DNA of 64,000 nt from Dysgonomonas sp. HDW5A. Its GTDB lineage: Bacteria; Bacteroidota; Bacteroidia; Bacteroidales; Dysgonomonadaceae. A program made the translations under genes and the position numbers. The notes under the pieces are model-generated. The model was not told the DNA's origin. It saw nothing but the letters and a program-made list of their open reading frames with translations, and searched no databases. The stretch covers positions 2,790,001 through 2,854,000 of the forward strand of contig NZ_CP049857.1 of the NCBI RefSeq assembly GCF_011299555.1, written 5' to 3'. Positions 9,838 to 21,676 of the stretch are shown here, piece by piece; the first letter of the stretch is position 1; every line of letters starts with the position of its first letter.

Positions 9838-10680
9838 TTATCTCAACTTGTCAGCCGTGAAAGTATCCATATCATCATAAGCCAGATTTTCGCCGCACAT
9901 AGCCCATATAAAAGTATAGTTGCTTGTGCCTGCTGCCGAGTGAATAGACCACGATGGAGAAATAACCGCCTGCTCGTTAGCCATAAAAATATGACGTGTT
10001 TCCTGAGGTTGTCCCATAAAGTGGCACACTGCTTGTTGCTCGGGTATTTTGAAGTAGAAGTATGCTTCCATACGACGCGAGTGTGTATGTGGAGGCATAG
10101 TATTCCATACACTGCCTTCTTTCAATTCGGTCATACCCATTTGCAATTGGCAGCAAGGTACAATCTCACTCAATATAATTTGGTTCAACAAACGTTCGTT
10201 TGAGGTTGCAGGTGCTCCCAAATCTCTGGTGCGACGCATTTCGGAAGTAATGGCTGTCGTAGGATACGCTTTGTGAGCGGGCGATGATGCAAAGTAAAAT
10301 TTAGCAGGTTTATTGCCGTCTTTACTTTTGAAGATCACTTCTTTTGAGCCACGACCTACGTAAACTGCATCTTTAAAACCCAATTGATATTCGGTACCAT
10401 CAACAGTAACCGATCCTTCGCCTTCGATACAGATAATACCCAATTCGCGACGTTCGCAGAAATATTCCGAACGAATCAAATCGACTGTCTCGAGTTTCAA
10501 TGCTTCTTTTACCGGTAGGGCACCACCAATAATTAAGCGGTCGTTGTGAGTATAAGTCATCAATACTGAATCGGCATCAAATAGTTTTTCAACCAGAAAC
10601 TCTTTACGCAACTGCGTAGTGTCGTATTTTTTGACATCATCAGGATGCGTACCCCAACGTTCTTCTATGCTTGTTTTCAT
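9838..10680 (-). CDS. kduI: 5-dehydro-4-deoxy-D-glucuronate isomerase
   Basis: This 280-residue cytosolic cupin enzyme converts 5-keto-4-deoxyuronate to 2,5-diketo-3-deoxygluconate in the breakdown of pectin or other uronic acid polymers. It is full length for KduI. The opening EERWGTHPDDVKKYDTTQLR and the metal-binding pattern MPPHTHSRRMEAYFYF (two His and a Glu), with a later His in WSIHSAAGTSNYTFIW, match the family. It lies 212 bp downstream of the GH2 gene, separated by a GTAGGGG palindrome, and after GH88 and DUF2264 genes on the same strand, a sensible order for handling unsaturated uronates released by GH88. A strong terminator follows. KduD is not in the window. Confidence 0.97.
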   Translation of the reverse strand: MKTSIEERWGTHPDDVKKYDTTQLRKEFLVEKLFDADSVLMTYTHNDRLIIGGALPVKEALKLETVDLIRSEYFCERRELGIICIEGEGSVTVDGTEYQLGFKDAVYVGRGSKEVIFKSKDGNKPAKFYFASSPAHKAYPTTAITSEMRRTRDLGAPATSNERLLNQIILSEIVPCCQLQMGMTELKEGSVWNTMPPHTHSRRMEAYFYFKIPEQQAVCHFMGQPQETRHIFMANEQAVISPSWSIHSAAGTSNYTFIWAMCGENLAYDDMDTFTADKLR

Positions 10681-10832
10681 TTTAATTAATTAATGAGTTA
10701 ATAAAATACGCCTTTTTAGTCCTGCTAAGATAGCAAATAATACCTTATTTGTTTATCTCGACTTTGCAAATTGACTATTTAGGTAATTGATTAGATACAA
10801 ATTAACAGGCTTTTAATAATCTGCTTTAGTTT

Positions 10833-10865
10833 GTAGGGGTTAGACCGGTTTGTCTGAACCCCTAC
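10833..10865. repeat. GTAGGGG palindromic intergenic repeat, copy 1
   Basis: GTAGGGGTT pairs with AACCCCTAC, and inside it AGAC pairs with GTCT with one bulged G. It sits between the GH2 gene and kduI and could act as a terminator or transcript-stabilising hairpin. Three relatives occur at 14314, 25122 and 50910. Confidence 0.75.
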
Positions 10866-10892
10866 ATTAAAGCATTAAACAGGTTTGAAACC

Positions 10893-14255
<3,363 letters not shown>

Positions 14256-14313
14256 TTATTTTTGTTGTTTAAAGTTTAAAATATGCCTAATAATAGAATA
14301 CAAATGCTTCGTG

Positions 14314-14373
14314 GTAGGGGCAGGGTTATACTCTGCCCGTTTATATGAGGGTAGGGTAGAACCCCACCCCTAC
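14314..14373. repeat. GTAGGGG palindromic intergenic repeat, copy 2
   Basis: The outer arms GTAGGGGCAGGGTT and AACCCCACCCCTAC match at 12 of 14 positions. A second hairpin, GGGCAG with CTGCCC, is nested at the left arm. It separates the GH88 and GH2 genes. Confidence 0.75.
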
Positions 14374-14378
14374 AATAT

Positions 14379-15632
14379 TTATTGTTTCAAATTCTTATAT
14401 CTCACTAAAGCCTCTAAAAAATAATAATCGGCATAACACAAAGGTACATCAATTTCGTTTTTATGAGGAATACTTCCCACGCTATGCATCAAAATAAAAT
14501 TGCCGTTGCTGCCCAATGCTGCTCTATAATTGGGTGAAGCAAGACTTTGTAACATTTTCACAGCCTTGTCGATATAGGTTTTGTTATTTGATAACTGACC
14601 CAATTCGAACAAACCTGAACACACGATTGCCGCTGCCGAAGCATCTCTGAGTTTTTCTTTAAACTCTACTGCATACGATTTACCTTCAGGGGTATATCCC
14701 TCTTGTCCGACATTGAAATCCCAAAGTGGAACAAGATCTTCGGGCAGGTTCTTTAAATAAAAGTCTGTTGCTTTGATAGCTGCATTAAGATAGGAGGAGT
14801 CTTTTGTTTCACGGAACATCATTGTATAGCCATAAATAGCCCATGCTTGTCCGCGTGACCAGGTCGAATTGTCGCTGTAACCCTGACAAGTTGCCTGATC
14901 TTTTACAACACCCGTAATAGTGTCGTAATCTACCACGTGGTAGGTGCTGAAATCGTCTCTGAAATGATTCTTTAAAGTTGTATTGGCATGACTCACCGCA
15001 ATGTCGTAATAACGTTTGTCACCACTCACTTTCGAAGCATAAAACAGCATTTCGAGATTCATCATATTATCTATAATGACCGGATAGAACCATTCGGTAG
15101 TATCGTTCCATGCTTTGCGGTAATTCCACGATTTTATACATTTGGTAACATCACTGTAACGTGACGATAACGATTGCGCACTCTGAATAAGAATGTCTTT
15201 GTATTCGGGTTTGGGAGCCAGACGCTCAGCATTTCCGTAGCTGCAATACATCATAAAACCCAAATCGTGATGACCGGTAAATGTTTTAAGAGGTTCTAGT
15301 GTCTCCGTCCATTTACTGGCTTGGTTTCGCCAGGTAGAATCTCCCGTAAGTTCGTAGAGATACCAAAGTGATCCGGGAAAAAATCCGGGAGTCCAGTCAT
15401 ACATATTTGTGACTACCAGTTGCCCCTGAGGATCAAGTGTACGAGGGTAGTTTTTGCCTGTGGGTTCGCCCACACTCTCAAGCATTTTTAATGTTTGTGC
15501 CGATGCAAACGCAACATTCTGATCGATAAATTCGGCTTTCTCCTTATCTGCTTTTGGCGTACACGAGACAGCCATTATCCCCAGAGCTAAGAAAGTTAAT
15601 AGATTGTTTTTCAAAATTTTCATAGTTATCAT
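14379..15632 (-). CDS. Unsaturated glucuronyl hydrolase, GH88 family lipoprotein
   Basis: This 417-residue protein starts at 15632, or three codons later at MKILKNN, and has a lipobox AVSC. It has the (alpha/alpha)6 barrel pattern of GH88: TNMYDWTPGFFPGSLWYLYE, GFMMYCSYG, DNMMNLEMLFYAS and DNSTWSRGQAWAIYGY, the last with conserved active-site residues. These enzymes hydrate and remove the 4,5-unsaturated uronic acid left by polysaccharide lyases. The gene is flanked by DUF2264 upstream (69 bp) and GH2 downstream on the same strand. Its released product feeds KduI, which makes this a coherent uronate-degradation block. The acceptor glycan (pectin side chains or glycosaminoglycan) is not settled by sequence alone. 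Confidence 0.93.
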   Translation of the reverse strand: MITMKILKNNLLTFLALGIMAVSCTPKADKEKAEFIDQNVAFASAQTLKMLESVGEPTGKNYPRTLDPQGQLVVTNMYDWTPGFFPGSLWYLYELTGDSTWRNQASKWTETLEPLKTFTGHHDLGFMMYCSYGNAERLAPKPEYKDILIQSAQSLSSRYSDVTKCIKSWNYRKAWNDTTEWFYPVIIDNMMNLEMLFYASKVSGDKRYYDIAVSHANTTLKNHFRDDFSTYHVVDYDTITGVVKDQATCQGYSDNSTWSRGQAWAIYGYTMMFRETKDSSYLNAAIKATDFYLKNLPEDLVPLWDFNVGQEGYTPEGKSYAVEFKEKLRDASAAAIVCSGLFELGQLSNNKTYIDKAVKMLQSLASPNYRAALGSNGNFILMHSVGSIPHKNEIDVPLCYADYYFLEALVRYKNLKQ

Positions 15633-15701
15633 GTATTTAGGTTATATTTTTGAGTAAACAAGTTGACAGCTAAACAACGTTTATTTAGCTGTCAACTATT
15701 T

Positions 15702-16928
15702 TTATTTTTTTATCGATTCATGGTAATCTTTCGCAAATGGTTTACCGCTCCATGCTTTTTGAGAAGTCCACTCCTCGGCAGGAGCAGTCCAGAAAGAAGC
15801 ATTAGCAGGTAATCCCAAAGGCAAAAATACTAATGATGTCAGATATAAACTACCATTGTTGGTGTAATAATCTGCCAATTCGGGTTGATGCCCAACAAAA
15901 CCCAATTGAAGGAAGTCATCTTTACCGAAATTACCTTCTACCGAAAACATATTTTTCATTATTGTAGTCAAGGCATTGCGTACACCTCCGTTACTCAGAT
16001 TTTTGGGTAATCCGTATTTCCAGACAGCCAGAGCCAGCGGTTGAAACGATCCCATGCGATAGGTCATCGAACGCCCCACTGCCGGAAATGTACCTTCGGG
16101 AGAGATCAATCGTTCTATCAATTGATTGTATCGTTGCATACGTCTGATTGCCAACTCCGAACTGATGGCCGTGTACATCTTTTTGCTTTCGAGAATTTCG
16201 GTCATTTCCACCAACATAGGGTGCATAACATATCCGTTGTAATAATCTAATGCAAATTCGGGTCCATCGGAATACCATCCGTCTCCCAAATACCATTCTT
16301 CCATTTTTTGTACCGACAATCTAAGTGCAAAACCATCGGGTTGCTCATCGATACTAGCCAGAAACGCTTCTATTATTCCCCTGAATAATATCCAGTTATT
16401 GTAAGGAGGTTGTATGGTTCGGAGACTTTTAAATTCTTTGACGTATCTGTCTTTGGTAGTCTGATCCAGAGGTTCCCACAATGCTTTCGGGGCACGTATA
16501 AAACTGGTGGCTATATATGCCGCATCTACTAAGGCCTGACTTGGACCTTTCCATCCCAGATAATCGGGACTATCGGGGTTAACCGAATGTGCATAGCTCA
16601 TCAATGCCCATTCACGCAGTTGTTTACGCTGTTTACCTTCGTTGGAGTTATCATCCGGTAAAGCCAGCCAGGGAGCTATTCCCGCCATGAGACGTCCAAA
16701 GGCTTCCATATAAGTCACGCTGACGTCTCTTTTGTCCCAGAGAGGACTCACTTCGACAGTCATGTTCTTTCGGAGCTCACCTTTGCTCATATTGCTTAGT
16801 ACGGGTGCTGAAATTTTGTAACACAGATTTGCCCAATAAGCCCGGTCTGCTTCCGGCGGAAAGTTTTGCTTCTGAGCATAGCTTGTCATACTCAATAAGA
16901 AGCACAATAAAAAAGTACAGTGTTTCAT
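15702..16928 (-). CDS. DUF2264 domain protein, exported, polysaccharide-associated
   Basis: This 408-residue protein has a clear signal peptide ending at SYAQ. Almost the whole mature chain is one DUF2264 domain with an alpha/alpha-barrel look: YMEAFGRLMAGIAPWLAL, NPDSPDYLGWKGPSQALVDAAYIATSF, WILFRGIIEAFLA, DGWYSDGPEFALDYYNGYVMHPM. DUF2264 proteins are frequent in Bacteroidota polysaccharide loci for pectin and related uronate glycans, where they are thought to act as hydrolases or lyases. It is the first gene of the block running to kduI and has a canonical promoter at 17007-17038. The exact reaction is unknown. Confidence 0.88.
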   Translation of the reverse strand: MKHCTFLLCFLLSMTSYAQKQNFPPEADRAYWANLCYKISAPVLSNMSKGELRKNMTVEVSPLWDKRDVSVTYMEAFGRLMAGIAPWLALPDDNSNEGKQRKQLREWALMSYAHSVNPDSPDYLGWKGPSQALVDAAYIATSFIRAPKALWEPLDQTTKDRYVKEFKSLRTIQPPYNNWILFRGIIEAFLASIDEQPDGFALRLSVQKMEEWYLGDGWYSDGPEFALDYYNGYVMHPMLVEMTEILESKKMYTAISSELAIRRMQRYNQLIERLISPEGTFPAVGRSMTYRMGSFQPLALAVWKYGLPKNLSNGGVRNALTTIMKNMFSVEGNFGKDDFLQLGFVGHQPELADYYTNNGSLYLTSLVFLPLGLPANASFWTAPAEEWTSQKAWSGKPFAKDYHESIKK

Positions 16929-17006
16929 AGTATAGTAATTTAAATAAGGTCATATCGTATCGGTATTTACACCGATAATGCTATCCGGGCGATTCTCAAT
17001 TTATCG

Positions 17007-17038
17007 CAAAGATATACTCATGTATCAGATTAAACAAA
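17007..17038 (-). promoter_or_regulatory. Canonical Bacteroidota promoter for the DUF2264-GH88-GH2-kduI block
   Basis: On the minus strand a TTTG is followed after exactly 20 nt by TATCTTTG, matching the primary sigma consensus of Bacteroides (TTTG, 19-21 nt, TAnnTTTG). The -7 box covers 17007-17014, 78 nt before the DUF2264 start. Confidence 0.8.
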
Positions 17039-17119
17039 ATTAAATAGCATCCTGTTTAGGCTTTAGGTCTTTTTATAGGTATTCGTATTGTTAATTAACA
17101 ATTTCCATATCTATACAAG

Positions 17120-17127
17120 TATCTTTG
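17120..17127 (+). promoter_or_regulatory. -7 promoter box of the YARHG gene
   Basis: The sequence is TATCTTTG on the plus strand in the divergent intergenic region 16929-17284. It gives a leader of about 150 nt before the preferred start at 17285. Confidence 0.5.
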
Positions 17128-17284
17128 TGCAAGATAATAAATAGGTATCATAAAGTATTGATGTTTAATCTATTTTTAAAGCTTTTTTACTTTTGATATT
17201 TAGGGCTGATATTTTTTTGATATATTCAATCCGAATATGCTTCCGATTTTGTTACTTTATATTCTAAATTTATTGATAAAAGGT

Positions 17285-18022
17285 ATGTTTATACGAATAA
17301 TGTTTGTCTCTATAGTCCTTTTTACTGCAAGCATGGTAGTTCATGCCCAGGGGATTGCCAATTGTTCTACATGTGGTACGGAATTACTGAGGGCGCAGGA
17401 TATAGATACTTTGAGTGTGGATGAACTTCGTCTGCTGACCAATGAAATTTATGCACGCAGAGGCTATAAGTTTAGTAATGAACGTTTACAGGATTATTTT
17501 CAAAGCTTCGAATGGTACAAGCCATTAGCTGATAATAGCCAAGTGAAATTATCGAATATCGAAGAAAAAAACAGTAAGCTGTTGACCGATCGTCGTAAAG
17601 TTCGTGAAGATGAGAGACAAATTATTCTTACCTATTTCAAAGGACTTAAGCAATTGGCAGCAGCTAATAACGATGCCGAATTAAACAAGCTATTCATCAC
17701 CCCGGAAGATCGTCAAATGGCTTCACTGGATGAGATGAAACTAACTCTTTTACATATCGATTTTGATGATGTACACTGGTTTAAAAACAAAGGTCTGTAT
17801 AGTGTTGAGGTAGATAACGGATATGTGAAGATCGTATATTCGTTTTCGCTGAGTAATGAAGGAATTGTGCTTGCCTATAATTATATGGCACACTCTGATA
17901 TTATGGAGGATTTTGACACCATGTTCTCCGATTATATGTCGGAAAGTGAATATGCTGTATGGTGGTTTTTCTCTTTAGTAAATGGAAAAGTAGTTTTAAC
18001 AAAAGTAGATGGAGCAGGCTGA
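17285..18022 (+). CDS. YARHG domain secreted protein
   Basis: The open frame begins at 17237, but the ATG at 17285 gives a normal signal peptide (MFIRIMFVSIVLFTASMVVHAQ), so this start is preferred. The mature protein begins with a short Cys pair (CSTCG), followed by a YARHG domain (SVDELRLLTNEIYARRGYKF, then LQDYFQSFEWYKP). This is an extracytoplasmic module of unknown function found with peptidases and surface proteins. The remaining 150 residues (KLFITPEDRQMASLDEMKL onwards) are an unassigned alpha/beta region. A small membrane-protein gene follows 17 bp after its stop and may be cotranscribed. Confidence 0.8.
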   Translation: MFIRIMFVSIVLFTASMVVHAQGIANCSTCGTELLRAQDIDTLSVDELRLLTNEIYARRGYKFSNERLQDYFQSFEWYKPLADNSQVKLSNIEEKNSKLLTDRRKVREDERQIILTYFKGLKQLAAANNDAELNKLFITPEDRQMASLDEMKLTLLHIDFDDVHWFKNKGLYSVEVDNGYVKIVYSFSLSNEGIVLAYNYMAHSDIMEDFDTMFSDYMSESEYAVWWFFSLVNGKVVLTKVDGAG

Positions 18023-18039
18023 TATGCCTGATAATTAAG

Positions 18040-18252
18040 ATGGATATTTTAAATGGTTTTCTTTCGTTTTTTGTACCCCTGTTTTTACTCTTAGTTTACT
18101 ATTGGTATATATCTATACCGGTGGTTGCATTGGTCATATTCGGCTATATAAAAACAAAAAATGAAGGGTTGAAGCGTGCTCTTCGTATTTTTCTGGCATT
18201 TATAATACTTGCAGTAGTCGGTATATTAATTATGATGATAAGTAATGGCTGA
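18040..18252 (+). CDS. Small membrane protein, unknown function
   Basis: This 70-residue protein starts at the ATG at 18040. It has two to three hydrophobic segments (FLSFFVPLFLLLVYYWYISIPVV cut by a short polar part KTKNEG, then ALRIFLAFIILAVVGIL). I do not recognise a family. It follows the YARHG gene closely on the same strand and is probably in the same transcript. Confidence 0.6.
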   Translation: MDILNGFLSFFVPLFLLLVYYWYISIPVVALVIFGYIKTKNEGLKRALRIFLAFIILAVVGILIMMISNG

Positions 18253-18295
18253 TCAATAGATATCTGACGTATTTAAATAAGGTCAGTAACTTTTA

Positions 18296-18661
18296 TTACT
18301 GATAACTTTTTCTCGATTTCTGTATTACTGCCGTATTTTCCCTTGCCCAGTTTACTAGTCCTTTCAATGGATCTAATAGACTATACCCTAACTCGGTCAG
18401 TTGGTATTCGACACGGGGAGGTACTTCCGGATAAATTTGCCGGCTAACCAATCCGTCTGCCTCAAGAGAACGAAGGGTTACCGTAAGCATCCGCTGCGAT
18501 ATATCATTAATCGACTTATGCAACTCGCTGAATCGCATTTTAGGATTCTGGCTAAGCGTATATATAACCAGTAACGACCATTTGTCGCTCAAGCTTGCAA
18601 TTATATCACGGATGGGACAAATTCCCTCAATTATATTATTTACTATTTTTTCTTCTTCCAT
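18296..18661 (-). CDS. HxlR-family transcriptional regulator
   Basis: This 121-residue winged-helix protein has the HxlR signature: CPIRDIIASLSDKWSLLVIYTL, FSELHKSINDISQRMLTVTLRSLEADGLVSRQIYPEVPPRVEYQLTELG. The N-terminal Cys (CPIRD) is the conserved redox- or electrophile-sensing position of the family. It is divergent from the DJ-1/PfpI gene with a 152-bp shared region holding a perfect palindrome (18765-18778), so it probably controls that gene and itself. The regulatory link is inferred from arrangement. Confidence 0.92.
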   Translation of the reverse strand: MEEEKIVNNIIEGICPIRDIIASLSDKWSLLVIYTLSQNPKMRFSELHKSINDISQRMLTVTLRSLEADGLVSRQIYPEVPPRVEYQLTELGYSLLDPLKGLVNWARENTAVIQKSRKSYQ

Positions 18662-18744
18662 AAGTGTCTCTTTCTCTGCAATAGTTATCTCTATGTAAGT
18701 ATCTTATTATGATGTGCCTTCTTGTTTTTATAGGTGCACATGGT

Positions 18745-18778
18745 TATCTTTACATGCACAAAAGTAATAAAGTTATTA
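18745..18778 (+). promoter_or_regulatory. DJ-1 gene promoter box and HxlR operator candidate
   Basis: A -7-like TATCTTTA (18745-18752) is followed 12 nt later by the perfect palindrome TAATAA-AG-TTATTA (18765-18778). That is where a repressor would block transcription. The divergent HxlR gene is the obvious candidate binder. Confidence 0.5.
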
Positions 18779-18813
18779 AAAGTAACTATTGTCAAATTAA
18801 AAAATATAATATT

Positions 18814-19341
18814 ATGGGAAAGAAAGTAGCTGTAATAGCATTTAGTCCGGTAAACGGAATGGGTCTGTTTCAATATCTGGAAGCATTCTTCGAAAATCAG
18901 ATTCAATACAAAACATTTGCTATTGACAGTGTAAAAGAAATCAAAACCAATTCGGGAATCAGTATCACTCTGGATGATGTGATTGCAAATCTTAAAGGTC
19001 ACGAATCGGAATACGATGCACTGGTTTTCTCTTGTGGAGATGCTATGATTTCATTCAAAGACAATGCCGACAAACCATATTATAAAGATATGTTTGAGGT
19101 ATTGAAAAATTTCAACGATCAAGGTAAGCTGATTGCAGGACATTGTGCTGCTGCGGTAATCTTCGAGAAAGCGGGAATTACTACCGGAAAGAAAGTAGCT
19201 GTACATCCTTATGGAAAACCAGCTATTCAAAACGGTACTGCTACGGATGATAAATTTGTAGTAGATCACAACTTGTATACTGCACAATGCGAAGGATCTA
19301 TCTGGCAATTGATGCCCGATTTGTTAGCTGCATTGAAATAA
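18814..19341 (+). CDS. DJ-1/PfpI superfamily protein
   Basis: The ATG at 18814 (MGKKVAVIAFSP) is preferred over an upstream start at 18709 because it begins directly at the first beta strand. The 175-residue product has the DJ-1/PfpI flavodoxin-like fold, with the nucleophile-elbow motif LIAGHCAAAVIFEKAG containing the expected Cys, and the start pattern VNGMGLFQYLEAFFE. Members act as glyoxalases, chaperones or amidotransferase-like enzymes in stress response. Divergence from an HxlR regulator suggests induction by oxidative or carbonyl stress. Specific activity is not determinable. Confidence 0.85.
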   Translation: MGKKVAVIAFSPVNGMGLFQYLEAFFENQIQYKTFAIDSVKEIKTNSGISITLDDVIANLKGHESEYDALVFSCGDAMISFKDNADKPYYKDMFEVLKNFNDQGKLIAGHCAAAVIFEKAGITTGKKVAVHPYGKPAIQNGTATDDKFVVDHNLYTAQCEGSIWQLMPDLLAALK

Positions 19342-19364
19342 GATTTACGAGAGATACATCTTGA

Positions 19365-19402
19365 AAAAAAGTTCGATTCATAATTGAGGATCGGACTTTT
19401 TT
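19365..19402 (+). terminator. Terminator of the DJ-1/PfpI gene
   Basis: The arm AAAAAAGTTCGAT pairs with ATCGGACTTTTTT (with G-U pairs), starting 24 bp after the stop and ending in a T run. Confidence 0.75.
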
Positions 19403-19497
19403 ATTTCGCGGAATTTTCTATTGCTTTGGTAAATAAAATAGCTATAAAAAGATTAACTATAAAGTTTAAACAGGCTCTTACTCTAAATAAATAATTC

Positions 19498-19505
19498 TAT
19501 TTTTG
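19498..19505 (+). promoter_or_regulatory. -7 promoter box of the SUFU-domain gene
   Basis: TATTTTTG fits TAnnTTTG and lies 22 nt before the start at 19528. Confidence 0.5.
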
Positions 19506-19527
19506 TGCTTGAATAATTTAGCAGGTT

Positions 19528-20184
19528 ATGACAAAGAAAGAATATAGATCATTATTTGAAGAAGATGAGGCTGTTGGCTGGCTGGCAATAGATAAAAAGA
19601 TAGAGGAAATTTACGCAGGTCAGAACCCACGTCATTATGCCCCTCCTTTACATTATATATTAGGGGGAAGAGATCCGCTGGATGGAACCAGTATTTATGA
19701 CTCTCAGAAACAAGATTTTCACCGCCATTTTGTAAGTTATGGTATGTCGGAACTATACTATAATGAAGATGCGGCAAGTGGCGAATTCAGCAAATGGGGG
19801 TTCGAATTTACTTTTCGTCTGAAGCCTTTCGAGGAAGATGAGCAAGACCCTGTATGGGTGATACAGGTTATGAATAATCTGGCTCGTTATGTTTTCGAAA
19901 GTGGAAAATGGTTCGAAGAGAATCATTTTATACCTGCCAATGGACCTATTCGTACCGAAACCAAAAGTGAAGTAGGTATCGTGGGAGTTGCATTTGCTTT
20001 AGATCCCGAATTGGGTACAATAACTACACCGCACGGTAAACTATCTTTCCTGCAAATGGTAGGGATAACCTCTTCTGAACTGGAACGTTTGAAAGCTAAT
20101 CCTAAAACATCGGAAGTGAAAGCCTTATTGGACGAGCTTCGAAAAGATAATCCATTATTGATAACCGACCTTACGAGAAAATAA
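19528..20184 (+). CDS. Suppressor of fused (SUFU) domain protein
   Basis: This 218-residue cytosolic protein matches the bacterial SUFU family almost end to end: YAPPLHYILGGRDPLDGTSIY, HFVSYGMSELYYNE, SKWGFEFTFRLKP, then WVIQVMNNLARYVFESGKWFE and ATPHGKLSFLQMVGIT-like (TTPHGKLSFLQMVG). Bacterial SUFU-domain proteins are common as stand-alone genes and as immunity proteins of polymorphic toxins. No toxin gene lies next to this one, so an orphan or housekeeping role is equally possible. It is a single gene with its own promoter box and a strong terminator. Confidence 0.9.
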   Translation: MTKKEYRSLFEEDEAVGWLAIDKKIEEIYAGQNPRHYAPPLHYILGGRDPLDGTSIYDSQKQDFHRHFVSYGMSELYYNEDAASGEFSKWGFEFTFRLKPFEEDEQDPVWVIQVMNNLARYVFESGKWFEENHFIPANGPIRTETKSEVGIVGVAFALDPELGTITTPHGKLSFLQMVGITSSELERLKANPKTSEVKALLDELRKDNPLLITDLTRK

Positions 20185-20210
20185 GACACTCAATCATAAC
20201 TTATAATATA

Positions 20211-20240
20211 GCCGGCAATTGATAATACATCATTGCCGGC
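20211..20240 (+). terminator. Terminator of the SUFU-domain gene
   Basis: GCCGGCAAT pairs with ATTGCCGGC over a 12-nt loop, followed by TTTTCTTTTC. It starts 26 bp after the stop. Confidence 0.85.
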
Positions 20241-20468
20241 TTTTCTTTTCTGTTCTTTTTTAGAAAAAAAAGTAAGTTGTAAGTTGTTTATATATTGCTG
20301 CTTATATTTGTTTTGTCGTTGAAATATATGGACGGATCATATTTTTCTTCAAAAAGAATAAAATATATTTTTATCTGGTTCGTCTTCAATTGTAGAGACA
20401 TGTCAAAAGTAAAATTTATAATAAGTAACAAATGGGGCTGCCGCCCTAACTAATAACAAAATAATAGA

Positions 20469-20969
20469 ATGAAAAATAAGAAATTTAAAAAGCTCTGGGG
20501 AATCCCTGTATTTATTGCTGTATTTGCTCTTCTGGTTTGGGCTACTATGCTCTTGTGGAACGCATTGCTACCAGCCATATTCGGTATTGTGACGATTACT
20601 TATTGGCAAGCCTTAGGCTTAGTCGTACTAGGGCGTCTTCTGTTTGGCGGTTTTGGCAAAGGTGGAGGAGGTATGCACCACTTTGGACGCCATCGTCATG
20701 GACGTCATGGATGCTGTAAAAAAGGAGGTGATAGCCGATTCAATGCCCAAGACATCAACGGGTTTATGGCAGAAGGCGGCGATGATCGTTTGGGCAGGAG
20801 AGGTGGCGATCCTTTTGGTCGAATGAGAGATAAGATGAAATCGATGACGAAAGATGAGCGTCGCGAGTTTTTTCACAACAAATTACATAATCAACATATT
20901 CTTTGGGAAGAGATGCTCGATGATTTTGATAATTTTGATAAAAAATCAGATCGGGATGACCAACAATGA
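20469..20969 (+). CDS. Histidine/glycine-rich membrane protein in an ECF sigma operon
   Basis: This 166-residue protein has one or two N-terminal membrane segments (residues about 10-60), then a Gly/His/Arg-rich stretch with a Cys pair (GRHRHGRHGCC) that may bind metal, and a charged helical tail ending EEMLDDFDNFDKKSDRDDQQ. It overlaps the ECF sigma gene by 14 bp, so the two are translationally linked. The position fits a membrane partner or anti-sigma-like sensor. It lacks a recognised zinc anti-sigma domain, so that role is inference. Confidence 0.7.
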   Translation: MKNKKFKKLWGIPVFIAVFALLVWATMLLWNALLPAIFGIVTITYWQALGLVVLGRLLFGGFGKGGGGMHHFGRHRHGRHGCCKKGGDSRFNAQDINGFMAEGGDDRLGRRGGDPFGRMRDKMKSMTKDERREFFHNKLHNQHILWEEMLDDFDNFDKKSDRDDQQ

Positions 20970-21516
20970 GCCATCGAAGAATAAAATATCAGATGTTTTT
21001 AAAAGGTATCAGGCTCAATTAAAAGGATACATCAATAAGCGTGTGGCATCTAAGGAAGACGGGGAAGATATTTTACAGAATGTATTTTATCAACTTCTTA
21101 AGACCGAAAATCCCATAGATGAAATGACGGCGTGGTTATATGCTGTTACCCGTAATCAGATTATTGACTGGAAACGCAAACGTAAGAACGAAGAAATGCC
21201 TTCTATTACGGTTGATGATGGCAATGAATTGTTTTTGAGTGAAATATCTAACTTTCTTTTTGATGATAGCGATTCATCTCCCGAAGATGTTTATTTACGG
21301 TCTTTGGTATGGAACGAGCTGGAAGTTGCTCTTGCCGAATTGCCTCAGGAACAAAGAGAAGTATTCGAATTAACAGAACTGAAAGGGTTGCCTTTCAAAG
21401 AAATATCCGAATCGACAGGCATTCCTGTAAATACCCTTATTTCGAGGAAAAGATATGCCGTGTTGCGTTTACGTTTACGCCTTAAATCGTTGTATGAAGA
21501 TATTTTAGATACTTAA
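20956..21516 (+). CDS. ECF-type RNA polymerase sigma factor
   Basis: The ATG at 20956 (MTNNEPSKNKIS) is preferred over longer frames because it overlaps the upstream gene normally and opens at the sigma-2 region. The 186 residues show region 2 (SKEDGEDILQNVFYQLL, MTAWLYAVTRNQIIDWKRKR) and region 4 (LAELPQEQREVFELTELKGLPFKEISESTGIPVNTLISRKRYAV). It would direct RNA polymerase to a specific promoter set, probably held in check by the membrane protein encoded just upstream. Its regulon is unknown. A short AAGGTCT-C-AGACCTT hairpin with a T run follows the stop. Confidence 0.93.
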   Translation: MTNNEPSKNKISDVFKRYQAQLKGYINKRVASKEDGEDILQNVFYQLLKTENPIDEMTAWLYAVTRNQIIDWKRKRKNEEMPSITVDDGNELFLSEISNFLFDDSDSSPEDVYLRSLVWNELEVALAELPQEQREVFELTELKGLPFKEISESTGIPVNTLISRKRYAVLRLRLRLKSLYEDILDT

Positions 21517-21522
21517 TCACAT

Positions 21523-21545
21523 AAGGTCTCAGACCTTTTTATTGC
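21523..21545 (+). terminator. Short palindromic terminator after the ECF sigma gene
   Basis: AAGGTCTCAGACCTT followed by TTTATTG. Near-identical cores occur at about 7249, 26866 and 44503. Confidence 0.55.
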
Positions 21546-21619
21546 TTTGGAAAGCATTACAACTAGAGACAGTTATGTTGATGAAATATCGCATTAAATA
21601 TTTAACGCTACTTAAAATT

Positions 21620-21649
21620 CAGCCGATAAGTGTGGTTTCTTATCGGCTG
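21620..21649. terminator. Bidirectional terminator between sigma and WG-repeat genes
   Basis: CAGCCGATAAG pairs with CTTATCGGCTG over an 8-nt loop and is followed by ATTTTATTTAT. It lies between convergent genes ending at 21516 and 21677. Confidence 0.8.
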
Positions 21650-21676
21650 ATTTTATTTATCCAGGCTTTCTGTCTA